Shown: positions 1-8,587 of the stretch, in pieces
Numbering within the stretch: the stretch's first letter is position 1
Layout of the letters: each line of letters starts with the position of its first letter
DNA from: Prevotella sp. P2-180
Lineage (GTDB): Bacteria; Bacteroidota; Bacteroidia; Bacteroidales; Bacteroidaceae
Direction: 5' to 3'
Assembly (NCBI RefSeq): GCF_002251435.1
Contig: NZ_NPJI01000005.1
Span: 1 to 64,000, forward strand
DNA: 64,000 nucleotides
The notes under the pieces: model-generated
What the model was told of the DNA's origin: nothing
The model's input: only the letters and a program-made list of their open reading frames with translations
Databases searched by the model: none
Position numbers and translations under genes: made by a program

Positions 1-1
1 A

Positions 2-264
2 GTGAATGTTAAACTTAAGGACATTGATACTTGGGCTGCCAAGAACATGTCCACAAACTGGGTTACAGAACGAACCAAAATATTCAGAAAAACTATCTGA
101 ATTTGGAACCGTTAACTGGACACCCTAGAAAATTGCATAACGTGGATAATCGCATCAAGTATTCGCTGATTGTATCTATTGAAACATCGGAAACTGAAAT
201 ATACAATGCTGTTGAAGCTGCTATTGCCAATGCCATTGGGGTTCAAGTGGCGCAAGACACATAG
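2..264 (+). pseudogene. 3' part of an unknown gene, possibly frameshifted
   Basis: The gene enters from the left edge. Bases 2-100 read as an uninterrupted peptide containing DTWAAKNMSTNW and stop at TGA 98-100. The frame one base earlier then continues through LNLEPLTGHPRKLHN and YSLIVSIETSETEIYNAVEA to TAG at 262-264. Both halves look protein-like, so I suspect one gene with a one-base loss near positions 85-100, or two unrelated reading frames. I do not recognise the family. A terminator follows 32 bases downstream, which supports a real 3' gene end here. Confidence 0.35.
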
Positions 265-295
265 CATTTTATTTTTGAACAAGACGGAGAAGAAT

Positions 296-323
296 GGACG
301 GGTCGATGGCTCGTCCTTTTTTT
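296..323 (+). terminator. Rho-independent terminator
   Basis: A GGACG...CGTCC stem (296-300 with 312-316), extendable inward with G-U pairs, is followed at once by seven T residues (317-323). It closes the gene that enters from the left edge. Confidence 0.75.
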
Positions 324-361
324 GTGTCTTTGAGTGTGAGGTGCAGGTGGGGACAGGTCTG

Positions 362-582
362 AAAGATTAAAGAATTAAAGATTAAAAAATTAAAGAATTA
401 AAGAGCCTGCGCAAACTGCAAGCACACCGGTATAGGGTCTTTAATTCTTTAATTTTTTAATTCTTTAATCCTTTTGTTCTTCTATTCGTCCGGTCTCTTT
501 AAGGTTTTACCTTTTAATCTTTAAAGTCTACTTTTTAAAGTTCACTTTTTAAAAGTTTTACTTTTTTAAAGTTCACTTTTTT
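362..582. repeat. A/T-rich spacer with perfect 24-bp inverted repeat
   Basis: The spacer consists of iterated ATTAAAGAATTAAA-type words. Bases 381-404 are the exact reverse complement of 438-461, giving a 24-bp stem around a 33-nt loop. Bases 480-582 are TTTAAAG/CTTTT-rich low-complexity sequence. It lies between convergent genes and could act as a bidirectional terminator. The same word family recurs at 25497-25582 and 45587-45619. Confidence 0.6.
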
Positions 583-2208
583 TTACTTTTTCTTCGCTAG
601 ATAATCGATGGCGTAGACTGACCAGCGGGGGACTTTCCGGATGTTTGTGCGGACGGCGGGGATGTCGCATAGAAGGAAGAGGGCGGCTAGGGCCAGGGAA
701 AACCATATGACATATCCGTACACTTGCTTGATCGTCACCATCATCATGGAATGAAGGTAGTCGTGGGCGATGTAACCGCCTATATCAAAGCGGGGAATGT
801 CCAGGCGGGTGAGGGTAAGATGATGACCGTAACTCATCATGTTCTCGTTCATGAAATGAGAGAAGATGGTGGTGTATATGCCATAACCCGCCGCTCCCGC
901 AAAATACATGTGCAGGATGTTGAACACGAACAATCCCATGAAAAACTGTTCAAGACTGGGTACGGACTCGTTTAAGGCCCACATCAATGCCGGGGAAAGG
1001 ATGGCATAGGCAAAACCACGCAAGAATATGGCGAGCCGGTATTGCTCGATATTGACATTCATGTCGAGCGTGAAGTACATCAACATCGCATAGAACGTAA
1101 TGCTGATAAAAGCTATGCCGAAGAGTTTCCATATCTTCCATTTCATGACTTTCAGCCAATAGAGATCCAACAGAATGCCGACGTACATGCCGAGAAGTAC
1201 CCACATATACTGAGACTCCTTAGTCAGCTCCTCCAACCGTATGACTTCACTGTAGAGTATCTCTTCCATCGTGTGTTCAGCACCGAAAGCTAGTTCGGCG
1301 AAGAAAGTTACAATGAGAATGGGTACAACATTGCGGCGTGTGAACAGACTGAGTTCGACGTATGGGTAACGGTAGGTATGCAGACGGTAGAGCATGATGC
1401 CGAAAAGCATAATGGCAATACCTGTCAGGATGCGTATGCGCAATGAGTCTAACCACATGAGATAGTCGCCATACACCACGATGTATGACAACACCAGCGT
1501 CAGCCCGCAGACGACAATGCCTCCCTGGAAGTCCATTCCCTTTAGCGACAGCCGGTGGGGCATGGGACAGAACGGACGGCAGAGGACGACTTGCGTGAGC
1601 AGCACAAACGACATGGTGGCTATGGTAAAGACGTGCATCATCTGCCAGCTGAAATGATGGGCGAACCAGGCGGCAAGCCATCCGCTGCCTTCAATGGCCG
1701 TGAGCAGGATGATGTGGAGCACGGGGAAGAATACCGCAAAATCACGTCGGGGGGTAATCCACAGCTGGATATTGCTCATACACTCGAACGTGCCTTGTAT
1801 CTTTGCCATTCCGGCTATGAAACATGCCACTGCGAGTATTGGCATCGACTGACAATACATAGTCAACAGGTTGCACACGCATAGAATGCCGGCTGAACAG
1901 CAAAGCAACTGCTGATTGGTGAACCGGAACTTCATGCGGAAGAGCATGGGGAAATAGACAGCCATGCCTGCGAGTGTGGAATAAAGCAGGAAGAGCACGT
2001 CTTCAATCATGAGGTTGGTGGTGCCGCGGATGCTGTCCAACGCGCCAAGATAAACACCTCCGCTGAACTGAAAGCAAAGGGCGGTCAGCACGTATATCCA
2101 GGGCTGGATGCGACGTGGCACCCATCCTTTCATCATAGGCATGGTGAAGCCGCTGTTTGGTGGCGGACCGCCGGGGCTCTTCATAAAGAATTCTGTAAGT
2201 TGTCCCAT
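583..2208 (-). CDS. MFS multidrug efflux transporter, EmrB-like
   Basis: A 541-residue inner-membrane protein with about 14 hydrophobic segments, the usual size and topology of drug:H+ antiporter-2 (EmrB/QacA) transporters. It should pump substrates through the EmrA-like adaptor encoded next to it and the TolC-like channel encoded first in the operon. The ATG is 6 bp after the stop of the adaptor gene, so the three genes are probably co-transcribed. The N terminus has a proline/glycine-rich cytosolic stretch before the first membrane span at about residue 35. The substrate cannot be read from sequence. No regulator gene is adjacent. An alternative name would be generic MFS permease. Confidence 0.85.
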   Translation of the reverse strand: MGQLTEFFMKSPGGPPPNSGFTMPMMKGWVPRRIQPWIYVLTALCFQFSGGVYLGALDSIRGTTNLMIEDVLFLLYSTLAGMAVYFPMLFRMKFRFTNQQLLCCSAGILCVCNLLTMYCQSMPILAVACFIAGMAKIQGTFECMSNIQLWITPRRDFAVFFPVLHIILLTAIEGSGWLAAWFAHHFSWQMMHVFTIATMSFVLLTQVVLCRPFCPMPHRLSLKGMDFQGGIVVCGLTLVLSYIVVYGDYLMWLDSLRIRILTGIAIMLFGIMLYRLHTYRYPYVELSLFTRRNVVPILIVTFFAELAFGAEHTMEEILYSEVIRLEELTKESQYMWVLLGMYVGILLDLYWLKVMKWKIWKLFGIAFISITFYAMLMYFTLDMNVNIEQYRLAIFLRGFAYAILSPALMWALNESVPSLEQFFMGLFVFNILHMYFAGAAGYGIYTTIFSHFMNENMMSYGHHLTLTRLDIPRFDIGGYIAHDYLHSMMMVTIKQVYGYVIWFSLALAALFLLCDIPAVRTNIRKVPRWSVYAIDYLAKKK

Positions 2209-2214
2209 CTGCCT

Positions 2215-3243
2215 CTACTCCTTTATGGTACATTCCACATTATAACCACCCTTTAACTTGTCGACATCACCGCTTGCGTCGAGCTTGACGCGCACAGTAA
2301 CACGCTGCTCCACTTTCACGAAATTGCCGGTGGCATTGTCGATGGGAATGAGTGAGAAGGCACTGCCTGTGGCGTTGGAGATACGTTCCACCGTTCCCGA
2401 ATATTCCACGTCCGGCACGGCATCGGCAGTAATCTCCACCTTGTCGCCCACCTTGATATGCGGCAGCTGGCTCTCCTTGTAGTTGGCCTCAATCCACCGT
2501 TCATTCTTGTCGACAATGCTTACCAATGTCTGTCCCGGATTGACAAGCTGTCCTGCATGAATGTCCTTAGTGCCTACGGTGCCGTCGCAAGTGGCAATGA
2601 TGTAGCAATAAGAAAGGTTCAGGCGGGCAAGGTCGACAGCCCGGCGTGCCAGTTCTATGCCTTGTTCGGAAGCTGAAAGATGATGTCCCTGTTCGGTTAC
2701 GACAGCCGACTGCATCTTGCGGGAACGGACCGCCTGCTCGTAGGCAGCCTTGGCGCTTAGATAAGCCGTATGGACCTTGTCGTACTGTTGCGGCGTGACG
2801 GCATCCTGGCTGAGCAGGTTTTTGAAACGGCTGTCCTCACGCATGGCATTCTCCATCTGCACACGAGCCGATTCGATGCCCGCTTCTGTAACGGTAATGC
2901 TAGTCTTTGTGGTCTGGATGCTGCTTGCCGTACCCCTCGAGCCTTGTTCGGCACGTAGGAGGTCGGACTCGGCCTGAGCCAGTCGCAGACGGAATTCAGC
3001 GTCCTCGATGACAACGAGAGTGTCACCCTTCTTTACCTGCTGAAAATCGGTAAAGCGCACCTCGCGTATAAAACCTTGCACACGGCAGTTCTGTGGCACT
3101 ACATTCTGGCGGACACGGGCATTGTCGGTGTATTCCCCGCTGCCGAAGTGCATGAACTGGCAGAACACATATACAGCTCCGCCCAAAAGACAAATAATGA
3201 TGAATGCATTAAATAAATAAACGTGTATCTTGTTTTTTTCCAT
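2215..3243 (-). CDS. HlyD/EmrA-family periplasmic adaptor subunit
   Basis: A 342-residue membrane-fusion protein linking the inner-membrane pump to the outer-membrane channel. One membrane anchor lies at about residues 8-28. A split biotinyl-lipoyl domain follows (VQGFIREVRF near 55 and YIIATCDGTVGT near 215), interrupted by a helical coiled-coil hairpin at about 85-205 rich in Ala, Glu, Gln and Arg. A beta-barrel region with WIEANYKESQL follows. Length and order fit EmrA. The ATG starts 2 bp after the stop of the TolC-like gene, suggesting translational coupling. Confidence 0.9.
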   Translation of the reverse strand: MEKNKIHVYLFNAFIIICLLGGAVYVFCQFMHFGSGEYTDNARVRQNVVPQNCRVQGFIREVRFTDFQQVKKGDTLVVIEDAEFRLRLAQAESDLLRAEQGSRGTASSIQTTKTSITVTEAGIESARVQMENAMREDSRFKNLLSQDAVTPQQYDKVHTAYLSAKAAYEQAVRSRKMQSAVVTEQGHHLSASEQGIELARRAVDLARLNLSYCYIIATCDGTVGTKDIHAGQLVNPGQTLVSIVDKNERWIEANYKESQLPHIKVGDKVEITADAVPDVEYSGTVERISNATGSAFSLIPIDNATGNFVKVEQRVTVRVKLDASGDVDKLKGGYNVECTIKE

Positions 3244-3245
3244 TT

Positions 3246-4640
3246 TTATAAAGTACTTGTTACGTATTTGAGTTTAAAGAAATTATAAAGCATGGCGATG
3301 CGGGCGTTGACCAGAGCCATTTCGGCAGACAGCTTCATATTTGAGGCATCTACCATATCGGTGAGGAGCGCCAGCTCGTTTTGATAGCGGTTTTGCACCA
3401 CTGCGTAATTCTGGTTGGCAAGTTCCACTTGCTTCTGCTGAGTCTTCACCTCGGTGTAGGAAGTCAACAGGTTGGTGTAGTTAGCCTGTACCCCATTCTC
3501 CACCTCCTCATGTGCCAAGGCGAGTGTTTCCTGCGACTGGCGGTAGTCGATACGTGCCTTTCGGATATTGTGTTTGTTTTTCCACAGACTGCCAAGATTG
3601 AATTTTACACCTATGCCCACAAACCACACGTTCACATTACAGTCTTTCGGGATGAGGTCTTGCGTGTATGGTCCATACAGCTGGTTTTCCGCCACGACAG
3701 CTATCGAAGGCAACGATTCAGCTTTGACCAGCTTCACTTTCTGTTCAGCCAGGTTTGTGGCCACTGTAGCCTGCCGTATGCCAAGGTTGTTGTCGGCTGC
3801 AGTCTGCTGCCATGTCTGCTGTGCGGCTATTGCCGAGAGAGCATTTATTTCAGTGTCCAGCTCCATTTTGTCGGGAGCGACAACCGTATGCTCCGGCAAG
3901 TGAAGCGTGGTGACCATCTGATGATTGATGATGGTAAAAGCATCGGTGAGCTTTGACAGTGTGAGTTCAAGACTCTGTAACTGATACTCATAGCGGGTGA
4001 TGTCGTTCTGCAGCACCGTCCCTTCCGCACGTCGTGCTTTCATCTGTTCTATTACCTTCTGCGTCAGTGCGATATTCAGGTTAACCACCTCAATCTGATT
4101 ATTCAGTTTACAGAGGTCAAGATAATATCCCGTAAGGAGGAAGCGAATCTCTTGACGATTCTTCTCCACGTCGAGTTCCGCCATTTCCTTGCCCAGTTCC
4201 GCCATTCTGATGCCCGACCGAATGGCACCTCCGGCATACAACACCTGCGACACCTGGGCCGTAAAGCTGTTTCCCCAGTGTGGAGTGTCCTGTTTGCCGT
4301 TAGCCACGGGTACAACCCCCGTTCCCGGCACGATGTAGTCGGTGGTCCCATTAGCCGAAAAGCCCCTTGAGAGCATGAATGCGTTGCCCGTATAACTGCC
4401 TTGAAGACTCAAGCCCACATAAGGCAGTAAAGCCGATTTGGCGGCTTCCACCCCTTCGTCGGCAGCCTGCAGTGCCGTCAGGCTCACCCTCACCTTCTGG
4501 CTCTGCCGGTCGGCAAGGTCGAAAAGAGTCGAGAGCGTCATTGCCTGTACTGCCCTTTCTTGTGCACATACAGGCACACAAAAAGCCACTCCGGCTATCA
4601 GTGAAACAGCCGAAGCAAAATAAGCCATAAATTTGTTCAT
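3246..4640 (-). CDS. TolC-family outer membrane efflux protein
   Basis: A 464-residue outer-membrane channel subunit, first gene of the efflux operon. Residues 1-26 form a Sec signal peptide ending VCAQ. The rest shows the two repeated OEP halves: long amphipathic helices near 35-75 and 160-240 and again near 285-330 and 360-450, with short beta segments such as VGLSLQGSYTG and IGVKFNLGSL. It should form a trimeric exit duct for the EmrAB-like pump downstream. The promoter lies about 200 bp upstream. Confidence 0.9.
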   Translation of the reverse strand: MNKFMAYFASAVSLIAGVAFCVPVCAQERAVQAMTLSTLFDLADRQSQKVRVSLTALQAADEGVEAAKSALLPYVGLSLQGSYTGNAFMLSRGFSANGTTDYIVPGTGVVPVANGKQDTPHWGNSFTAQVSQVLYAGGAIRSGIRMAELGKEMAELDVEKNRQEIRFLLTGYYLDLCKLNNQIEVVNLNIALTQKVIEQMKARRAEGTVLQNDITRYEYQLQSLELTLSKLTDAFTIINHQMVTTLHLPEHTVVAPDKMELDTEINALSAIAAQQTWQQTAADNNLGIRQATVATNLAEQKVKLVKAESLPSIAVVAENQLYGPYTQDLIPKDCNVNVWFVGIGVKFNLGSLWKNKHNIRKARIDYRQSQETLALAHEEVENGVQANYTNLLTSYTEVKTQQKQVELANQNYAVVQNRYQNELALLTDMVDASNMKLSAEMALVNARIAMLYNFFKLKYVTSTL

Positions 4641-4840
4641 GAATTAAAAATAGAAATAATATTGTTCATTATTGTTTATCCTTTTACAGTTATCTTTTTC
4701 ATATTCCCTCGGAAATACTAATAATGAACATAGAGTCCGGACAGAACCGCGCCTGCCACAATGCGCTACTGACGACCACATCAGGGAATCAATAAAGATG
4801 AAAGTCGAAATTCGAGCACTATTGATTTAGAAATCCAGTG

Positions 4841-4848
4841 CAAAATTA
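4841..4848 (-). promoter_or_regulatory. -7 promoter element for efflux operon
   Basis: On the minus strand this reads TAATTTTG, matching the Bacteroidetes -7 consensus TAnnTTTG. No clean TTTG lies 19-21 bp upstream. The implied leader to the TolC-like ATG is about 200 nt. Confidence 0.5.
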
Positions 4849-4939
4849 CTAATATATTCCTAAATGAAGACCTTGTGCTGTACTGATTTAATATAGATTA
4901 ACATAACGTTGGTTAAAAAGGTAAAAAAGTGAAAGTAAA

Positions 4940-4971
4940 TTTGGTAGTTTCGTTTTAATTTTATACTTTTG
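4940..4971 (+). promoter_or_regulatory. ilvC promoter
   Basis: TTTG at 4940-4943, a 20-bp spacer, then TACTTTTG at 4964-4971, a full match to the Bacteroidetes -33/-7 pattern. Transcription would begin near 4978, leaving a leader of about 130 nt. Confidence 0.8.
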
Positions 4972-4977
4972 CAGCCG

Positions 4978-5107
4978 CAAAAAACAATTAACCCCCTTGT
5001 CGTGGCCTCGGGAAGGACATGAATGGACCGACAAGACGACCGCTTTTGGATAAGGCAGGCATGGTTCATAGGGATATTAATAACATCTTTAAATAATAAA
5101 AACAATT
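4978..5107 (+). promoter_or_regulatory. ilvC mRNA leader with hairpin and short ORF
   Basis: The leader holds an inverted pair CTTGTCG (4996-5002) and CGACAAG (5029-5035). A 25-codon ORF (ATG 5019, TAA ends 5096) finishes 11 bp before ilvC. The ORF is not notably rich in Ile, Val or Leu (six of 25), so classical attenuation is not supported. Function is unknown. Confidence 0.35.
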
Positions 5108-6157
5108 ATGGCAGAAATGAATTTTGGTGGCGTTATCGAAACTGTAGTCACCAGCAAGGAATTTTCTTTGGAGAAAGCTCACGAAGTATTGAAGAATGAA
5201 ACAATCGCCGTTATCGGTTACGGTATTCAGGGTCCCGGCCAGGCTTGCAACCTCCGCGACAATGGATTCAATGTAATCGTAGGACAGCGTGCAGGAAAGA
5301 CCTACGACAAGGCCGTGGCCGACGGATGGGTTCCTGGAAAGACGCTTTTCTCTATTGAAGAGGCTGCTGAGAAGGGTACCATCATCTGTATGCTCCTCTC
5401 AGACGCAGGTCAGATTCAGGCTTGGCCAACAATCAAGAAATATCTCACACCGGGCAAGACCCTTTACTACTCTCACGGTTTTGCCATCAACTGGAGCGAC
5501 CGCACCGGCGTAGTGCCTCCATCAGACATCGACGTTATTATGGTGGCTCCTAAGGGTTCAGGCACCAGCCTCCGCACCATGTTCTGCGAGGGCCGCGGAC
5601 TCAACTGCTCTTATGCCGTTTACCAGGACGCTTCCGGCAAGGCAGAGGAGAAGACCATCGCCTTCGGTATCGGTATCGGTGCCGGTTATTTGTTCAAGAC
5701 CACATTCCAGCGCGAGGCCACTTCAGACCTCACCGGCGAGCGCGGTTCGCTGATGGGTGCCATCGAGGGTCTGCTCGAAGCACAGTATGAGGTGCTCCGC
5801 GAAAACGGACACTCTCCTTCTGAGGCATTCAACGAGACTGTTGAGGAGCTGACACAGAGCCTTATGCCTCTGTTTGCACAGAAGGGTATGGACTGGATGT
5901 ACGCCAACTGCTCAACCACAGCACAGCGTGGTGCACTCGACTGGGCTCCCCGTTTCCGCGAGGCCATCAAGCCAGTGATGCAGTGGCTTTACTACTCAGT
6001 GAAGACCGGCAACGAGGCACAGATATCTATCGACAGCAACTCAAAGCCCGACTATCGCGACGGACTGAACAAGGAGCTCGAGGCTATGCGCAACATGGAG
6101 ATGTGGCGTGCCGCAGAGACCGTTCGCAAGTTGCGTCCAGAGAACAGCGAGGACTAA
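5108..6157 (+). CDS. ilvC: Ketol-acid reductoisomerase (NADP+)
   Basis: A 349-residue enzyme of branched-chain amino acid synthesis. It isomerises and reduces acetolactate or acetohydroxybutyrate to the dihydroxy acid, using Mg2+ and NAD(P)H. The N-terminal Rossmann domain carries the dinucleotide loop VIGYGIQGPGQA (residues 36-47). The C-terminal knotted domain contains the acidic metal-binding helices around DLTGERGSLMGAIEG and EAFNETVEELTQSL. Length fits class I enzymes. No other ilv or leu gene is adjacent, so it is probably monocistronic from its own promoter. Confidence 0.95.
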   Translation: MAEMNFGGVIETVVTSKEFSLEKAHEVLKNETIAVIGYGIQGPGQACNLRDNGFNVIVGQRAGKTYDKAVADGWVPGKTLFSIEEAAEKGTIICMLLSDAGQIQAWPTIKKYLTPGKTLYYSHGFAINWSDRTGVVPPSDIDVIMVAPKGSGTSLRTMFCEGRGLNCSYAVYQDASGKAEEKTIAFGIGIGAGYLFKTTFQREATSDLTGERGSLMGAIEGLLEAQYEVLRENGHSPSEAFNETVEELTQSLMPLFAQKGMDWMYANCSTTAQRGALDWAPRFREAIKPVMQWLYYSVKTGNEAQISIDSNSKPDYRDGLNKELEAMRNMEMWRAAETVRKLRPENSED

Positions 6158-6233
6158 TAACTCCCCGTCTTGTTACTACACAAAGAAATACATTTGTTTC
6201 TTTAAAGCATATAGTTTTTGGATAATTTATTAT

Positions 6234-6267
6234 ATCCCGCATAGTTCGATGAAGAATTGTGCGGGAT
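6234..6267 (+). terminator. Hairpin downstream of ilvC
   Basis: ATCCCGCA (6234-6241) pairs with TGCGGGAT (6260-6267) around an 18-nt loop that partly pairs itself. There is no strong T tract, so it may be a weak terminator or mRNA-stabilising hairpin. Confidence 0.5.
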
Positions 6268-6366
6268 TCGATTTCCAACTTATCTTTATGTTGACTTTGC
6301 ATATTTTATCCTTCAATAGGGAAATACTGGTATTATTTTGCCATTTTTTAAATATTTCTTCATTAT

Positions 6367-6400
6367 TTTGAACTTGGTATTATAAAAATGTGTATATTTG
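6367..6400 (+). promoter_or_regulatory. Promoter of first LruC-domain gene
   Basis: TTTG at 6367-6370 and TATATTTG at 6393-6400, separated by 22 bp. The -7 box is a full consensus match. The leader to the ATG is about 65 nt. Confidence 0.6.
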
Positions 6401-6472
6401 CCGCGTAGGAAATATTGTTAAGTTTAAACAGTTAGCAATCCATATACAAAATATTAAACAATTAAAAATACA

Positions 6473-8329
6473 ATGAACCCATTTTTCAAACTTGGCACAA
6501 TGCTGACGATAGTAGCAGGTGCCGCAATGACCATTAGCTCATGTTCGAGCAATGAGATTGAACCTATGTCGGCCAGCGATTTAGCTCTGGCAAAGTACGA
6601 GAAAGCATTCATCGCCCGTTTCGGTCAGCCTGCAAAGGATCAGACATGGGGCTTTGGCACTGTTGACACGAAATCCTTTGGCTTCTCAACAAGAGCCATT
6701 TCATCGTCCTACACATTCCCAAGTGACGCAAGCAGTGACAAGTTCCTTGATGATGTGCCAGAGGGGGTAGAAAAGTATGTGTATGGAAAATTATTTAGCT
6801 ATATTGACGAGAGTTTCTCTGGTCAGAGTATCCAAATTCAGGGTACATGGGTTGATGACCATACAGAACCTGGAACTGTTTACATTAAAGGAAATGTTGA
6901 TTTGACCAATGGTTATTTTTATGTAGCAGCAAACACAACCATCTATTTAGTTAAAGGTGCGACATTGAAGCTGAAGGCAGATGATGCTAAAAATTTCCAA
7001 AATGGTTGCAATTTCTATATTGCTGAAGGTGCAAAGATTGTGACTGATGGTGATTTTATACCTAATAGTTGCAACATCTATAACCATGGAACAATTGAGG
7101 CTGCAAATGTCCTTCCCAATGGAAATAGCTTGATATACAACCGTGGTACAATCAAAACAGGTAAAGTTACTCTCAACAATGCAGATACAAAACTTGTTAA
7201 TGATGGAGATTTATCAGCTTCAGAACTATATACAGCGGGCTCTTCTAAGTTCCAAAACAATGGTACTGCAACAATTAGTGGCAAGACTACTGTTAACAGC
7301 AATGATAATATTTGGGTTAACAATGGAAAATATACCACTGCGACTTACACTTATCAGGCAGGAAGCAGCGAGGTGGTAAACAACTGTAGTATGACGGTTA
7401 CTGGTGAGTTCTACTTCAACCTCGGCGACAATGCTGGTCAAAACTGTTTCCGTATGGATGGTAATGCAAGTTGTGTTGTTGGCTCGTTTAAAGCTGAAGG
7501 ACCTTTCTATATCTATATGGGTGCAAATGCTCTCTTCAAAGTGGAGGGAACTGCTACACTTGATGCAGCAAAAGCTAACTACGGAATATATGGTCCAACG
7601 TCTGGATATGCTGTGTTCCAGGCTAAGGATATTGTAAAAGGCAAAGACAATCAGGGTTACGAAGTAACATACGGCAACAATCTGTATATAGTGGCTGATA
7701 CACATTTTTCTCAAGGTTATTCTGGTGACTATCCTTACATCGACTTCAAAGGAGGATGTTCTGAAAACAATATATATACAAACGGTAAATTGCCTTCATT
7801 TAGCATTGAAAGCAGTGAATGTAATCCGGGATTCACAGGTGAGACTCCTGACCCAACTCCTGAAGCTGACGTGAGAGTGATTGCCGAGGACCTTACTGTA
7901 AGTGACGAGGGCAACGACTTCGACTTCAACGATGTTGTGTTTGACATTAAGTTTGACTATCCAGCAGGCAAGACTACCATCATCCTGCGGGCTGCCGGCG
8001 GTACACTTCCACTTCAAGTAGGTGGTGTGGAAGTCCATGAAAAGTTTGGTGTTCCAGTGACTACAATGGTTAATACCGGTGGTGTAACAAAGGATCCTGT
8101 GCCTTTTGAGCTTAATGGCACATTCGACAAGGATCCTAACAAGATTAAGGTTATGGTTCAGAAAGATGGCAATTGGATAGAGCTCGAAGCTCTTAAGGGC
8201 AAGGTGGCAAGTAAGATTTGTGTTGGTGTTGACTACAACTGGTGTTCAGAGCGTCAGGATATCGCGACCAAGTATCCAAGCTTTGCTCAGTGGGTACAGA
8301 ATACCACACCTACTAATTGGTGGAAATAA
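6473..8329 (+). CDS. LruC-domain surface lipoprotein (copy 1)
   Basis: A 618-residue predicted lipoprotein. The signal peptide ends in a lipobox before Cys24 (ISSC). Residues about 40-62 carry the FIARFGQP...QTWGFG motif common at the start of these Bacteroidales surface proteins. Residues about 130-455 are Asn/Gly-rich with evenly spaced hydrophobics (NNGTATISG, NNGKYTTATY), suggesting a beta-solenoid. Residues about 465-618 form the LruC/DUF4842 domain, with VIAEDLTV and DFDFNDVVFD, a likely Ca-binding Asp-rich motif. Its core is nearly identical at DNA level to the next gene. The biological role of the family is unknown; a surface location is inferred from the lipobox. Confidence 0.75.
   Translation: MNPFFKLGTMLTIVAGAAMTISSCSSNEIEPMSASDLALAKYEKAFIARFGQPAKDQTWGFGTVDTKSFGFSTRAISSSYTFPSDASSDKFLDDVPEGVEKYVYGKLFSYIDESFSGQSIQIQGTWVDDHTEPGTVYIKGNVDLTNGYFYVAANTTIYLVKGATLKLKADDAKNFQNGCNFYIAEGAKIVTDGDFIPNSCNIYNHGTIEAANVLPNGNSLIYNRGTIKTGKVTLNNADTKLVNDGDLSASELYTAGSSKFQNNGTATISGKTTVNSNDNIWVNNGKYTTATYTYQAGSSEVVNNCSMTVTGEFYFNLGDNAGQNCFRMDGNASCVVGSFKAEGPFYIYMGANALFKVEGTATLDAAKANYGIYGPTSGYAVFQAKDIVKGKDNQGYEVTYGNNLYIVADTHFSQGYSGDYPYIDFKGGCSENNIYTNGKLPSFSIESSECNPGFTGETPDPTPEADVRVIAEDLTVSDEGNDFDFNDVVFDIKFDYPAGKTTIILRAAGGTLPLQVGGVEVHEKFGVPVTTMVNTGGVTKDPVPFELNGTFDKDPNKIKVMVQKDGNWIELEALKGKVASKICVGVDYNWCSERQDIATKYPSFAQWVQNTTPTNWWK
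6641..7864 (+). repeat. Near-identical 1,224-bp core, copy 1
   Basis: Aligns without gaps to 8744-9967 at a fixed offset of 2,103 bp. I found only two differences (C/T at 6652, T/A at 6701). Outside these limits the two genes diverge sharply at both ends. Confidence 0.9.
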
Positions 8330-8353
8330 TATAATATAGGTAAAAAATAGTTT

Positions 8354-8389
8354 GGGCCGTATATGTGCTGTAAATGCCATATACGGCCC
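8354..8389 (+). terminator. 12-bp perfect hairpin after first LruC gene
   Basis: GGGCCGTATATG (8354-8365) pairs perfectly with CATATACGGCCC (8378-8389) around a 12-nt loop. There is no T tract. It probably ends or stabilises the upstream transcript. Confidence 0.65.
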
Positions 8390-8525
8390 GAATTGTAGAT
8401 GAATGTGGGAGGGGCGTTTCTGTTTTGAAGATAAAAAGATATGCAGAATAGATGGATATTGTGTTAAAAGTATTAATTTATTTTAAAAATAGGGGCTGAT
8501 AGTAAGCAGGTTACGATATTTTTCG

Positions 8526-8533
8526 TATTTTTG
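8526..8533 (+). promoter_or_regulatory. -7 element for second LruC gene
   Basis: TATTTTTG matches TAnnTTTG and lies 54 bp before the ATG. No convincing -33 TTTG is seen. It suggests the two LruC genes are transcribed separately. Confidence 0.5.
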
Positions 8534-8587
8534 CAGAAATAATAAACATGCAAATAAAAATCAAAAATAAATAATACATAAAGAGAT

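Noticed and set aside
5019..5096. Classical ilv attenuator leader peptide
   Set aside because: Only six of 25 residues are Ile, Val or Leu, with no runs, and no terminator with a T tract follows before ilvC.
4860..5105. 81-codon minus-strand frame upstream of ilvC
   Set aside because: Overlaps a consensus promoter and leader for ilvC on the other strand and has no domain.
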